64,000 nt of DNA, taken from NCBI GenBank assembly GCA_009841225.1, contig VXMF01000013.1:62001-126000 (forward strand), given 5' to 3'. Source of the DNA: Terriglobia bacterium. GTDB lineage: Bacteria > Acidobacteriota > Terriglobia > Bryobacterales > UBA6623. The notes beneath the pieces are model-generated. The model saw nothing but the letters and a program-made list of their open reading frames with translations. It was not told the DNA's origin and ran no database searches. Below are positions 43,125 through 51,590 of this stretch, one piece after another (position 1 is the stretch's first letter; each line of letters opens with the position of its first letter). A program made the position numbers and the translations under genes.

Positions 43125-43984
43125 ACCCGCACCAAGAGCTTCACGAGCGATTGATGTGGGCCGTCCTAGAACGGGTTCAGGACCTAGACATGGTTCTGAA
43201 GGGAGGCACCGCACTCGCTTTCACGCGCGGTCTCAATCGCCATTCCACGGATCTGGACTTCGATTCGGACCGACCTGTCGAACTCCGGGACCGCATCGAT
43301 AGTGCCGCGCAGACTTTGGGAGTGAATCTCGGACAGGTCGAACGCATGGATCGCGCAAACCGTCAGCGATTCCGTGCTCCTTATCCGAAACTCACGGGAG
43401 AGCAGGACAGATTCTTCAAAGTCAACGTCCGATACGCGAAGCCCCTGAGAGCCGAAGACATCGAAGTCATCGGCGGGGTCCGATCGTATAAGGTGCCCGT
43501 CCTGTTCGATCAAAAATTGGCTGCGACCGCGAGTAGGATCGAGCCTCGCGATCTGTTCGATCTCGCATTCATCTTGGAACAGTACGGCGACAGCCTGCGG
43601 GACGATCAGATTCGGAGGGCAGAGGCATTCACTGAGGACTTTGACCGGCTAGAAGAGCGATACAAGGAGAGGTTCGAGCGGGATGAAGTCTTGAGAGACC
43701 TCTCGGACGTTGAAGACACAGTGCTCCGGTTTCGGTACGCAACAACTGACCAGCGAGATCTCCGGTGGCCGCAAGTCCAGGAGCAAGGTATCCCGATTCC
43801 CAGGGAAGTCCTCAACACGGTCTATGCCATCCAGAGTCGGCTGCGTAGGGCCTCAAGAACGGGAGCCGAGCCGCAGAGTCCCAGCCAAGGTGTCGACCAC
43901 TACTTGCTTCGTTCGGTGCGGGGTGTAGACCGCGAGCGTGCTCGTGCGAACGACGTGGACCTCGACTGGTCGATTTCTCGGTGA
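43085..43984 (+). CDS. AbiEii/AbiGii-family nucleotidyltransferase toxin
   Basis: A 299-residue protein. The nucleotidyltransferase signature GG-x-A-L...S-x-D-L-D is present as LKGGTALAFTRGLNRHSTDLDF, with G40-G41 and the metal-binding D56/D58. ALxL-type FDQKLAATASRIEPRDLFDLAFILEQ matches the AbiEii region that follows the fold. Related toxins (AbiEii, MenT) transfer nucleotides to RNA, often tRNA 3' ends. ATG 43085 lies inside the upstream gene in another frame. The Ser/Arg-rich tail has no clear domain. Confidence 0.8.
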   Translation: MADDSRVRRGLRLNPHQELHERLMWAVLERVQDLDMVLKGGTALAFTRGLNRHSTDLDFDSDRPVELRDRIDSAAQTLGVNLGQVERMDRANRQRFRAPYPKLTGEQDRFFKVNVRYAKPLRAEDIEVIGGVRSYKVPVLFDQKLAATASRIEPRDLFDLAFILEQYGDSLRDDQIRRAEAFTEDFDRLEERYKERFERDEVLRDLSDVEDTVLRFRYATTDQRDLRWPQVQEQGIPIPREVLNTVYAIQSRLRRASRTGAEPQSPSQGVDHYLLRSVRGVDRERARANDVDLDWSISR

Positions 43985-44268
43985 CTGTCCGCTCGTCGGG
44001 CGATCGTCATCTCTGATCGCCGATCATAATTCCTACCGCCTCGCCAAGCCTCGGCCTGCCCCAATCGCTAAACTGCGGATTCCAGCTTCGGCAACTTGGA
44101 CCAGCTAGCGGAAAGGAACGCCAAGCCGAACGATACGTGTGGCCGCGGTAGTCGCGAACAAGGATCGAGCCACTGAATGACGCTGCTCTGCACTCTCAGC
44201 ACCGGAGTACTCATGCGACGCAACCCTCGCCAACCGGCTCCAGCCTAACCTTGGAAGAACCATTGCCG

Positions 44269-44508
44269 ATGCTTGAATACCGCTGCCAAGCCTGCGGGGC
44301 CCAACTATTGGTCCGCGTCCCGTTCAAGGGCCGCCTTGTCTGGACGATCTCCGCAAGCGATCCCGACTTCAGCTCCACGTTCCCCGCGCCCCAGGGCGAG
44401 TACGGTGCGGCCAAGCTGGTGTGCTCGGCCGACCCCTTGCACGACACCGGCTTCCACCTCGTCGATGGCAGCGTGGAGCGAAACCTAGCGTCCAAGGCTT
44501 GGGACTGA
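44269..44508 (+). CDS. Small zinc-ribbon-like protein
   Basis: A 79-residue protein starting MLEYRCQACGAQLLVRVPF. One CxxC knuckle (6-9) and a later Cys (LVCSADP) and His (TGFHL) could bind a metal, giving an incomplete zinc ribbon. The frame also permits TTG 44251 or 44263; GGAAG lies 5-12 nt before these choices. It converges on cstA with a 9-nt gap. Function unknown. Confidence 0.5.
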   Translation: MLEYRCQACGAQLLVRVPFKGRLVWTISASDPDFSSTFPAPQGEYGAAKLVCSADPLHDTGFHLVDGSVERNLASKAWD

Positions 44509-44517
44509 GGCCCCCCG

Positions 44518-46191
44518 TCAGTCTCCCGCGGCCATGTTGCCGATGGTGGCCGAGTCGCTGCGGAAGCGCAGGACGGCCTCGACCAACAACCACACGCTCA
44601 GCACGAAGATCGAGGCAGCCACGCCCCACAGCAACAACTGCTGGTTAGCCCAGTACTTGCGAATGTCGATCACCATGGCAACGATGGTCACCGTCAGCAT
44701 GAACGCCATCGGAGCGAGCGTGTAGACGAAATTGCGCCCCTTCTGGCGCAAGTAGATCGTCACCGCCAGCAGGGTCAGTGCCCCAAGCACTTGGTTGGTG
44801 CTGCCGAAGAGGCTCCACAGCGCCAGCCCGACCGGTTGTCCTTCCACTTCGTAGAAGGCGAAGAATCCGATCAAGACTACGGCGAGGGTCGAGGCGACAT
44901 AGCGCTGGCCCAAGGCCGGCACCTTGATCGACTGCGAGATCTCCTCGATGTTGTAGCGCAGCAGACGCGTGCCGGAATCGAGCGAGGTCAGAGCGAACGA
45001 GACCGCCACCAGGGCGATGAAGGCTTGGGCGAGTTCGACGGGAAGCCCGAGGGAGCTCAAGAACATGGCCGTGCCGTCGATGAACGCCTTCATCTTCTCG
45101 GCCAATCCGCTGGCCGTGCTCCAGCTCGAGTAGTGCTCGGCCCAGCTCTCTGCGGAGCGGAAGCCGGCCGTGCACGCGAGCACGGCCAGCAGCCCCAGCA
45201 GCGATTCGCCTACCATGCCGCCGTATCCGATAGGCAGGGCATCGGTCTCCTTGTCAATCTGCTTGGAGGTTGTCCCGGAGGACACCAAGCCATGGAAGCC
45301 GGAGATGGCGCCGCAGGCGATCACGATGAACACGAACGGAAAGATGGGCGGAGCGTCGCTCGGCTGCGTGTCGAGGACAGGTGCCGCGAAGTCCGGCCGC
45401 AGCACGAACAGCCCGACATACGACGCGCCCAGGCCGAGGTACAGCAGCCACGAGTTGAGGTAGTCGCGTGGCTGCAGCAGCGACCACACGGGCAGGGTGG
45501 ATGCCGCGAACGCATACACGAGCAGGATCAGGATCCAGATCTCGCTACTGAGGTCCGGCCGTCCGATGGCCAGCCCTACCCCGATTGACACCAACATCAG
45601 CAGGAAGCCAACCACGGTCAGGCGAATGACGGACACCCCGCGCTTGTACACCAGCCAGCCGATCACCATGGCGATAGCGATCAGGGAGAAGGTGGGGAAC
45701 ACGGACTCGGGATAGAACTCCGCCGTGAACAGGCCCGAAACCGTGCGTACGAACACGCCCATGACCAAGCAGATCAAGAACAGAATGATCAACAAGAAGA
45801 TTCCCTTGGCACGGCGTCCGATCAGGTCCTCGGCCACCTTGCCGATACTCATTCCCCGGTGGCGCATCGAAATGACCAGCGCCCCGAAGTCATGCACGGC
45901 GCCGATGAAGAGCGTGCCCAGGACAACCCAGAGCATGCCGGGCAGCCAGCCCCAAATCACGGCGATGGCCGGGCCGAGCATCGGAGCCAGACCGGCAATC
46001 GAGGCATAGTGGTGGCCGAACAGCACCATGCGGCGGCAGGGCACGTAGTCGACGCCGTCCTTCATCGAGTGCGCCGGCGTGGCGACGCTCGGGTCGAGCT
46101 GAAAGATGCGCGAGCCCAAGTGGCGAGCGTAGAAGCGGTAGACCACCGCGTAGACAATGAAGCAGCAAATGGCCGCAAGTGCAGGTTGCAT
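44518..46191 (-). CDS. cstA: Carbon starvation protein CstA (peptide/pyruvate transporter)
   Basis: A 557-residue membrane protein with many hydrophobic helices. Family motifs include YARHLGSRIFQLDP, HSMKDGVDYVPCRRMVLFGHHYASIAGLAPMLGPAIAV, GAVHDFGALVISMRHRG and DSGTRLLRYNIEE. CstA-type proteins are proton-linked importers of peptides or pyruvate, usually induced by carbon limitation. ATG 46191, after an AGGGG site, is chosen over the open frame to 46236. It is the compact form without the larger C-terminal extension. Confidence 0.93.
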   Translation of the reverse strand: MQPALAAICCFIVYAVVYRFYARHLGSRIFQLDPSVATPAHSMKDGVDYVPCRRMVLFGHHYASIAGLAPMLGPAIAVIWGWLPGMLWVVLGTLFIGAVHDFGALVISMRHRGMSIGKVAEDLIGRRAKGIFLLIILFLICLVMGVFVRTVSGLFTAEFYPESVFPTFSLIAIAMVIGWLVYKRGVSVIRLTVVGFLLMLVSIGVGLAIGRPDLSSEIWILILLVYAFAASTLPVWSLLQPRDYLNSWLLYLGLGASYVGLFVLRPDFAAPVLDTQPSDAPPIFPFVFIVIACGAISGFHGLVSSGTTSKQIDKETDALPIGYGGMVGESLLGLLAVLACTAGFRSAESWAEHYSSWSTASGLAEKMKAFIDGTAMFLSSLGLPVELAQAFIALVAVSFALTSLDSGTRLLRYNIEEISQSIKVPALGQRYVASTLAVVLIGFFAFYEVEGQPVGLALWSLFGSTNQVLGALTLLAVTIYLRQKGRNFVYTLAPMAFMLTVTIVAMVIDIRKYWANQQLLLWGVAASIFVLSVWLLVEAVLRFRSDSATIGNMAAGD

Positions 46192-46384
46192 GGAATCCCC
46201 TGTTGCCCGACGAGGCTCAGAGTATGATACCGCCACTAGGCAAGCAGCGCGGGAGCGGGAGCGCGGATCGCGCCACCCCTAGCGGGCGACGGGAGGGACC
46301 CGACTGAACGCGATGCTGCCCACACGCGTCTGATACATAGAGATGACACGGCAAGACCATAGAATGGAGGCAGGAGGACGAAGC

Positions 46385-46849
46385 ATGGAGCGACAGCGCC
46401 GAAATCGCGGATTCTCTCTGATCGAACTCCTCATCGTGATCGCGATCATCCTGATCATCAGCGCCATCGCGATCCCACGCATCACCAGCACCAAGCGCAT
46501 GGCGAACGAACTTGCGGCAATTCGTTCCTGCCAAGCCATCAATACGGCCCAGATCCAGTACTTCGCGCAGTACGGCCGCTACGCCGCATCGCTAATCGAG
46601 CTCGGCCCCGTGCCGGGAGGGGGGCAGCCAACGCCGGACGCGGCGAACCTGATGGACGAGAACCTAGTGGACGGCATCCATCTGGGGTACGCCTTCTCGA
46701 TGATCGGAACGCCCGCCGGCTATTCGCTCAACGCTGATCCGCAATCGCCGGATTCGGGCAGCCGCACTTTCTATACCGATCACAGCACGACCGTTCGCTA
46801 TCGCTTTGGCACCGAGCCGGCGACCGAGAACGATCCCCCGATCGAGTGA
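46385..46849 (+). CDS. Type IV prepilin-like protein
   Basis: A 154-residue pseudopilin or pilin. The prepilin peptidase site is RNRG/FSLIELLIVIAIILIISAIAIPRI: a short positive leader, Gly-Phe cleavage, Glu5 and a hydrophobic helix. The globular domain follows. GGAGGA 6 nt upstream fixes ATG 46385 over the frame start at 46343. No pilus assembly genes are adjacent; it precedes two nucleotide-sugar genes, and solitary pilins of this type are common in Acidobacteria. Confidence 0.9.
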   Translation: MERQRRNRGFSLIELLIVIAIILIISAIAIPRITSTKRMANELAAIRSCQAINTAQIQYFAQYGRYAASLIELGPVPGGGQPTPDAANLMDENLVDGIHLGYAFSMIGTPAGYSLNADPQSPDSGSRTFYTDHSTTVRYRFGTEPATENDPPIE

Positions 46850-46877
46850 GCGGCGGCCACCGCTGAAGCGCGCGGCG

Positions 46878-48176
46878 ATGGCAAGCAGACTGGAGGCCCG
46901 GCTCGCTGACGGCAGCGCCCGAGCCGGCGTTGTTGGGCTGGGCTATGCCGGCCTGCCGCTTGCAGTTGAGGTGGCCCGCGCCGGATTCTCAGTCGTCGGC
47001 ATCGACACTGCCTCCGAAACCGTCCGAGAGATCAATTCCGGCCGCTGCAGCGTGCCGGATGTCGACGTGCACTTGCTCGCGGAACTGGTGCAATCGGGGC
47101 AACTGCGAGCCAGTTCGGAATGCTCGGAACTCGCCGCCTGCGATGCGGTCTCGATCTGCGTGCCGACTCCGCTGCGCAAGACCAAGGATCCCGATCTTAC
47201 CTGCGTGCTGGAGGCTTCCAACGCTCTAGCGAAGCACCTGCAGCCCGGCATGCTCGTAGTCTTGGAATCGACAACCTACCCTGGGACCACCGAGGAGGCG
47301 GTGCTTCCGATCTTGGCGGAGAGCGGCCTGCGCGTGGGCACGGATTTCTTCCTGTGCTACTCGCCGGAGCGCGTGGACCCCGCCAATCCCGATCACCGCA
47401 CGAAAGACATCCCCAAGATCATCGGGGGCGTGACGCCCGAGTGCCTGCAGATGGGGCGGGCCTTCTACGGCAGGGTCATGGACACGCTCGTGCCGGTGTC
47501 ATCCACCCTGGCCGCCGAGACCGCCAAGCTGCTCGAAAACACGTTCCGCATGGTGAACATCGGGCTGGCTAACGAGACCGCCGTCCTGTGCAGCCGCATG
47601 GGCATCGACGTGTGGGAGGTCATCGAAGCGGCTGCTACCAAGCCGTTCGGGTTCATGCCCTTCTATCCCGGCCCGGGCCTGGGCGGACACTGCGTCCCGG
47701 TCGACCCGCACTTGCTGTCTTGGAAGTCCAAGCAGGCCGGATACGAACCACGGCTGATCCGGCTTGCATCGGAGATCAACGGCGAAATGCCACGCCACGT
47801 CGTGGAACGGGTCCAAGCGGCGCTCAACGACGCAGGCAAGCCGGTCAGGGGCAGTCAGATCCACTTGGTCGGAGTGGCCTACAAGCGCAACGTAGGCGAC
47901 ACCCGCGAATCCCCCGCCCTCGACATCGCGGCGTTGCTGTCGAGCATGGGCGCCGGAATCACATTCAGCGACCCCCATGTCGCCAAGTTGCGCGTCGGTT
48001 CGCTGGCTCTCGACCGCAGCGACTTGATCCGCTCCGCCGGCGAGGCTGATATCGCGGTCATCCTAGCGGATCACGATGGCGTGGACTACCATCGCCTGCT
48101 GGAGGTGGCGCCGCTGATCCTGGATACTCGCAATGCGCTCAGCGGCACTTCGGCACCACACCTGCTGCGGCTCTGA
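46878..48176 (+). CDS. UDP-sugar 6-dehydrogenase (UDP-GlcNAc/UDP-Glc dehydrogenase family)
   Basis: A 432-residue NAD+-dependent enzyme that oxidises C6 of a UDP-hexose in two steps. The Rossmann motif is VVGLGYAGLPLAVEVA near residue 18, and the catalytic Cys272 sits in GPGLGGHCVPVDP. YSPERVDPAN and VAYKRNVGDTRESPALDI are more like the WbpA/UDP-GlcNAc branch than UDP-glucose dehydrogenase. ATG 46878 is chosen over the frame opening at 46806, which overlaps the prepilin gene. It is followed by an epimerase 17 nt on, giving a short uronic-acid nucleotide pathway for surface polysaccharide. Confidence 0.88.
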   Translation: MASRLEARLADGSARAGVVGLGYAGLPLAVEVARAGFSVVGIDTASETVREINSGRCSVPDVDVHLLAELVQSGQLRASSECSELAACDAVSICVPTPLRKTKDPDLTCVLEASNALAKHLQPGMLVVLESTTYPGTTEEAVLPILAESGLRVGTDFFLCYSPERVDPANPDHRTKDIPKIIGGVTPECLQMGRAFYGRVMDTLVPVSSTLAAETAKLLENTFRMVNIGLANETAVLCSRMGIDVWEVIEAAATKPFGFMPFYPGPGLGGHCVPVDPHLLSWKSKQAGYEPRLIRLASEINGEMPRHVVERVQAALNDAGKPVRGSQIHLVGVAYKRNVGDTRESPALDIAALLSSMGAGITFSDPHVAKLRVGSLALDRSDLIRSAGEADIAVILADHDGVDYHRLLEVAPLILDTRNALSGTSAPHLLRL

Positions 48177-48193
48177 AGGCACGGGATCAGCGC

Positions 48194-49168
48194 ATGCCGA
48201 CATACCTTGTCACCGGCGCGGCGGGCTTCATCGGCCATTGGCTCGCGGCACGGCTGCTAGACGCTGGCGCAGAGGTCGTCGGGCTCGACAACCTCAACGA
48301 CGCCTACGACCCTGTCATCAAGCACTGGCGGCTCGCTCAGCTCGAGCGCCGCGCCGGATTCCGCTTCGTTCGCGCGGACGTCACCGATCGCAGTTGCCTA
48401 GACGCCGAGTTCAAGCGCGCCCGCTTCGCCGCCGTCTTCCATCTGGCTGCGCGCGCCGGGGCACCCCAAAGCGTTGCGCGGCCGGGCGTCTACGTCAGCG
48501 CAAACGCCATGGGCACGCAGCAGGTGTTGGACGCATGCAGCGAACACGGGGTGGAAAAGCTCGTGCTGGCATCGACTTCGAGCGTCTATGGGGCCAGCAA
48601 GCAGCTCCCGCTCCACGAACACAGCGACACTGGGCGGCCCCGCTCGCCGTATGCGGCTTCCAAGCTGGCCGCCGAGGCGCTGGCCCATGCCCACCACCAC
48701 GTGCACGGCCTCGACGTGACGGTACTGCGCTACTTCACCGTGTACGGTCCGGCCGGGCGGCCTGACATGAGCCTATTCCGTTTCATTCGCTGGATCCGAG
48801 AGGGCCAGCCGATCACCCTGCATGGCGATGGCAGCCAGTCGCGCGATTTCACGTACGTCGCGGACATCGCGCGCGGCACTGCGGCGGCTGAGGCCGCGAC
48901 AGGCTTCGAGGTGATCAATCTCGGTTCGAACGTCCCCGTAGCGCTGAGCGACGCATTGCGCCTGATCGAAGAGTGCTTGGGACGCAAGGCCCTCATCCGG
49001 CGCACAGCGGTGCCGCGCGTGGACGTGCCAGCCACGTGGGCAGACATTGGCAAGGCTCGGCAACTGCTTGGCTGGCGGCCCGAAACCTCGCTGCGAACGG
49101 GCATCGAAGAGATGGTTCGCTGGTACGAGGACAACCGCGACTGGGCCTGCCGACTGGCACTGCCTTGA
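48194..49168 (+). CDS. NAD-dependent nucleotide-sugar epimerase
   Basis: A 324-residue extended short-chain dehydrogenase. NAD motif GAAGFIG (8-14), STSSVYG and the catalytic YAASK are present. KHWRLAQLE, RAGAPQSVARPGVY and TVYGPAGRPDMSLFRFI match UDP-glucuronate 4-epimerases and relatives. It lies 17 nt after the UDP-sugar dehydrogenase, so the likely route is UDP-hexose to UDP-uronate to its 4-epimer (inference). The exact substrate, glucuronate or N-acetyl form, is not determinable. Confidence 0.88.
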   Translation: MPTYLVTGAAGFIGHWLAARLLDAGAEVVGLDNLNDAYDPVIKHWRLAQLERRAGFRFVRADVTDRSCLDAEFKRARFAAVFHLAARAGAPQSVARPGVYVSANAMGTQQVLDACSEHGVEKLVLASTSSVYGASKQLPLHEHSDTGRPRSPYAASKLAAEALAHAHHHVHGLDVTVLRYFTVYGPAGRPDMSLFRFIRWIREGQPITLHGDGSQSRDFTYVADIARGTAAAEAATGFEVINLGSNVPVALSDALRLIEECLGRKALIRRTAVPRVDVPATWADIGKARQLLGWRPETSLRTGIEEMVRWYEDNRDWACRLALP

Positions 49169-49349
49169 GCCGCGCTCAACGGCAGTCGAGAGGGTCGAGA
49201 ACCCGGCCGCGAGCGGCGCCAAGTTGTGGCTCGACGACGCGTTCCAGCGCGCTGGGAAGTCCGAGGTGTTGATAAACTGAGAACTCAGGGTGTCGCGGGA
49301 CCGGTGGCTTGATTTGCACCGTGACCGCAATGAATAGTGAATTGCAACG

Positions 49350-50351
49350 GTGGCACGCAATTTCCTCACGGTAGTGGTTGCGGCCTCGGTGGCGTTGTGT
49401 GCCGGTCCGGGACGGGCGCAGGATGGTTCTTGGGACGAGTCCATCCGCTCGGCCCGGCAGGCCCTCGCAACCAAGGAGTTTGACCAAGCGGCCCGCCTGC
49501 TGCGGCGGGCGCGCGAGGAGGCACGCGGCTTCTCCCAGAACGACCCTCGACGGGTGGTGCCGCTGATGGAGCTGGCGAAGCTGCACTTGAGCCGGGGCGA
49601 CTACGCGGTGCCAGAGCAGCTCTATCGCGAGGCAGACGAGATCGGGCGGCTGGCGTGGGGCTCGGAGAGCCTAGAGTACGCGTCTTTGCTCAATGACATC
49701 GGGCGCTACTATCACCTGCGCGTCAAGTACACGGAAGCGGAGAACTTCTACAAGCTGGCGTTCGCCACCCGAACACGCCTGCTCGGCCGCGATCACGCCG
49801 ATGTCGCTGCAGTCGTGAACAATCTCGCGGTGCTCTACGAGAACCAAGTTCTCTACGCAAAGGCCGAGTCCTACTACCGCACGGCGCTCGAGATCCGCGC
49901 GAAGAGCCTCGGCGAGGATCATCCGGACACGATCATGACGCTGGACCACCTAGCCCGGCTGCTGCACAAGCTGTCGCGACCGACCGACGCAGCGGAGTTC
50001 GAGGAGCGTGCCCTCGAACTCCGCCGCGAGCAGTCGACTCCGGCGAACCCGGCGGACTTGGGGACGCTAGCGGGGGGCGCCGGTGTTCAGCCAGCCGTGT
50101 TGATCGAGCGCACCGAGCCCGACTACACCGACGAAGCCCGGATCGCGAATCACGAAGGCAGCGTGTTGCTTCAGGTCGATGTGGACGAGGACGGAGTGCC
50201 TGCCAATATCGTCGTCCTGCGCTACCTAGGCCTCGGCCTTGATGACAAGGCTGTCGAAGCCGTGCAGCAGTGGCGTTTCCGTCCAGCTCGCAGCGGAGGC
50301 CGCAGGGTGCCGTCACGGCTGCGATTGGAGATCGCGTTCCGCCTGATCTAG
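49350..50351 (+). CDS. Periplasmic TPR protein with TonB C-terminal domain
   Basis: A 333-residue protein: signal peptide (MARNFLTVVVAASVALCAGPGRAQ), then several tetratricopeptide repeats at about 30-230 (LLNDIGRYYHLRVKYTEAENFYKLAF, VVNNLAVLYENQVLYAKAESYYRTAL), then a TonB C-terminal domain at about 250-333 (PDYTDEARIANHEGSVLLQVDVDEDG, AVEAVQQWRFRPA). True TonB has an N-terminal membrane anchor; here a cleavable signal replaces it, so it cannot transmit energy in the usual manner. It may act as a receptor adaptor or cell-wall protein. GTG start. Confidence 0.83.
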   Translation: MARNFLTVVVAASVALCAGPGRAQDGSWDESIRSARQALATKEFDQAARLLRRAREEARGFSQNDPRRVVPLMELAKLHLSRGDYAVPEQLYREADEIGRLAWGSESLEYASLLNDIGRYYHLRVKYTEAENFYKLAFATRTRLLGRDHADVAAVVNNLAVLYENQVLYAKAESYYRTALEIRAKSLGEDHPDTIMTLDHLARLLHKLSRPTDAAEFEERALELRREQSTPANPADLGTLAGGAGVQPAVLIERTEPDYTDEARIANHEGSVLLQVDVDEDGVPANIVVLRYLGLGLDDKAVEAVQQWRFRPARSGGRRVPSRLRLEIAFRLI

Positions 50352-50467
50352 TCAGTTCCCTCGATCCAGGTATCGCCCGATCTGCGCAATCCGTATATGG
50401 TGGGTGCCTGAGTCAAGTGCATGCCCAAATGATCTAATTCTATTGAATATTTAGCAAAATCATTAAA

Positions 50468-50483
50468 TTTACTGTACAGTAAA
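50468..50483. promoter_or_regulatory. 16-bp perfect palindrome before AbiE-like pair
   Basis: TTTACTGTACAGTAAA is a perfect palindrome located 12 nt before the ATG of the antitoxin-like gene, in an AT-rich spacer. AGGAA follows it as ribosome site. It is the expected position for an antitoxin-bound autoregulatory operator. Confidence 0.6.
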
Positions 50484-50495
50484 GATAGGAATCAG

Positions 50496-51590
50496 ATGAT
50501 CTATTCAGACGTTACGGAACGACAGCTCCTCGATCAGTTCATCGGAGCCCTAAACGAACTGCCCGAGGTGCAAGCTACGTTGGATCCACCCATACATTTC
50601 GATGGTCCAGCTCGGCAGTATGACGCCCAAGTTGAACTCCTAGTGAATGGGAAGACAGCCACCCTGCTGATAGAGGTGAAGAAGGTCCTCTATCCTCGCG
50701 ACACACGACAGGCGCTTTGGCAGTTCCACGAATTCTCACGCAGATGGCAGCAATTCTCCGAACGACGGGAACCCGTATCATTCTTGGTCGCCCAATCAAT
50801 TTCACCTGGAGCGAAAGACCTGCTGAGGGACGAGCGCGTGGGCTACTACGACAGTGGCGGCAGTCTGTTTCTGCCTGCAGAGGACATCTACGTCTACGTG
50901 GACAAGCCGCCGCCAAAAGACTTGTCGAAATCCGTACGATCCTTGTTCCTACGTCGTCGCGCGCAAGTGCTGCACACGCTCCTGATCCGGCATGGCGAGT
51001 GGCTCGGAGTCAAAGAGACAGCGGTGCAGGCACAGGTCTCGCCCGCGACTGCCTCGCAGGTGCTAACGAGATTGGAGAGGCTTGATTGGGTGGTATCGCG
51101 CGGACGGGGGCCAAACAAGGTACGCCATCTACGAGAGCCTGGAGCTTTGCTGGATGAATGGGCCAAGCAACTAGCAGTGCTGCGGCCCCTTGCATTGCGG
51201 CGTTACTTTGTGCCCTCGCTACGTGCGGAGGGACTGATCCAGAAGTTCGCCGAGGCCTGCACCGCAAATATGGCCGAATACGCGATCACCCATGAAGCGG
51301 CAGGACAACGATACGCGCCCTTCCTTTCGGCCATATCCCAAGTCCGTTGCCGGCTGATGCTCGGTGCCGCAGCAGATAGGGTAATGGCCGGACTCAATGC
51401 CCGCATCGTGGACGACGGGGCGAACCTTGTGGTCATCGATGTCAAGTCATCTGGCGAGTTGCTGTTTCGTGATCTGATCGACGGTATTTGGCTAGCGAGT
51501 CCCGTCCAAGTCTATCTGGACCTCATGCTCGGTGAGGGCCGCGCAATGGAAATGGCGAAACACCTACGCCAAGAAAGGATCGGATTCTAA
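50496..51590 (+). CDS. AbiEi-like antitoxin with PD-(D/E)XK-like N-domain
   Basis: A 364-residue cytoplasmic protein. Residues 1-120 look like a restriction-endonuclease fold: D43, then E60-x-K62 in LLIEVKK, then RQALWQFHEF. Residues about 155-215 form a winged helix (VKETAVQAQVSPATASQVLTRLERLDWVVSRG). The rest resembles the C-terminal part of AbiEi-family antitoxins, with QRYAPFLSAIS and VYLDLMLGEGRAMEMA. Its stop shares one base with the downstream nucleotidyltransferase start (TAATG). Palindrome 50468-50483 lies just upstream. It probably represses its own promoter. Confidence 0.7.
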   Translation: MIYSDVTERQLLDQFIGALNELPEVQATLDPPIHFDGPARQYDAQVELLVNGKTATLLIEVKKVLYPRDTRQALWQFHEFSRRWQQFSERREPVSFLVAQSISPGAKDLLRDERVGYYDSGGSLFLPAEDIYVYVDKPPPKDLSKSVRSLFLRRRAQVLHTLLIRHGEWLGVKETAVQAQVSPATASQVLTRLERLDWVVSRGRGPNKVRHLREPGALLDEWAKQLAVLRPLALRRYFVPSLRAEGLIQKFAEACTANMAEYAITHEAAGQRYAPFLSAISQVRCRLMLGAAADRVMAGLNARIVDDGANLVVIDVKSSGELLFRDLIDGIWLASPVQVYLDLMLGEGRAMEMAKHLRQERIGF

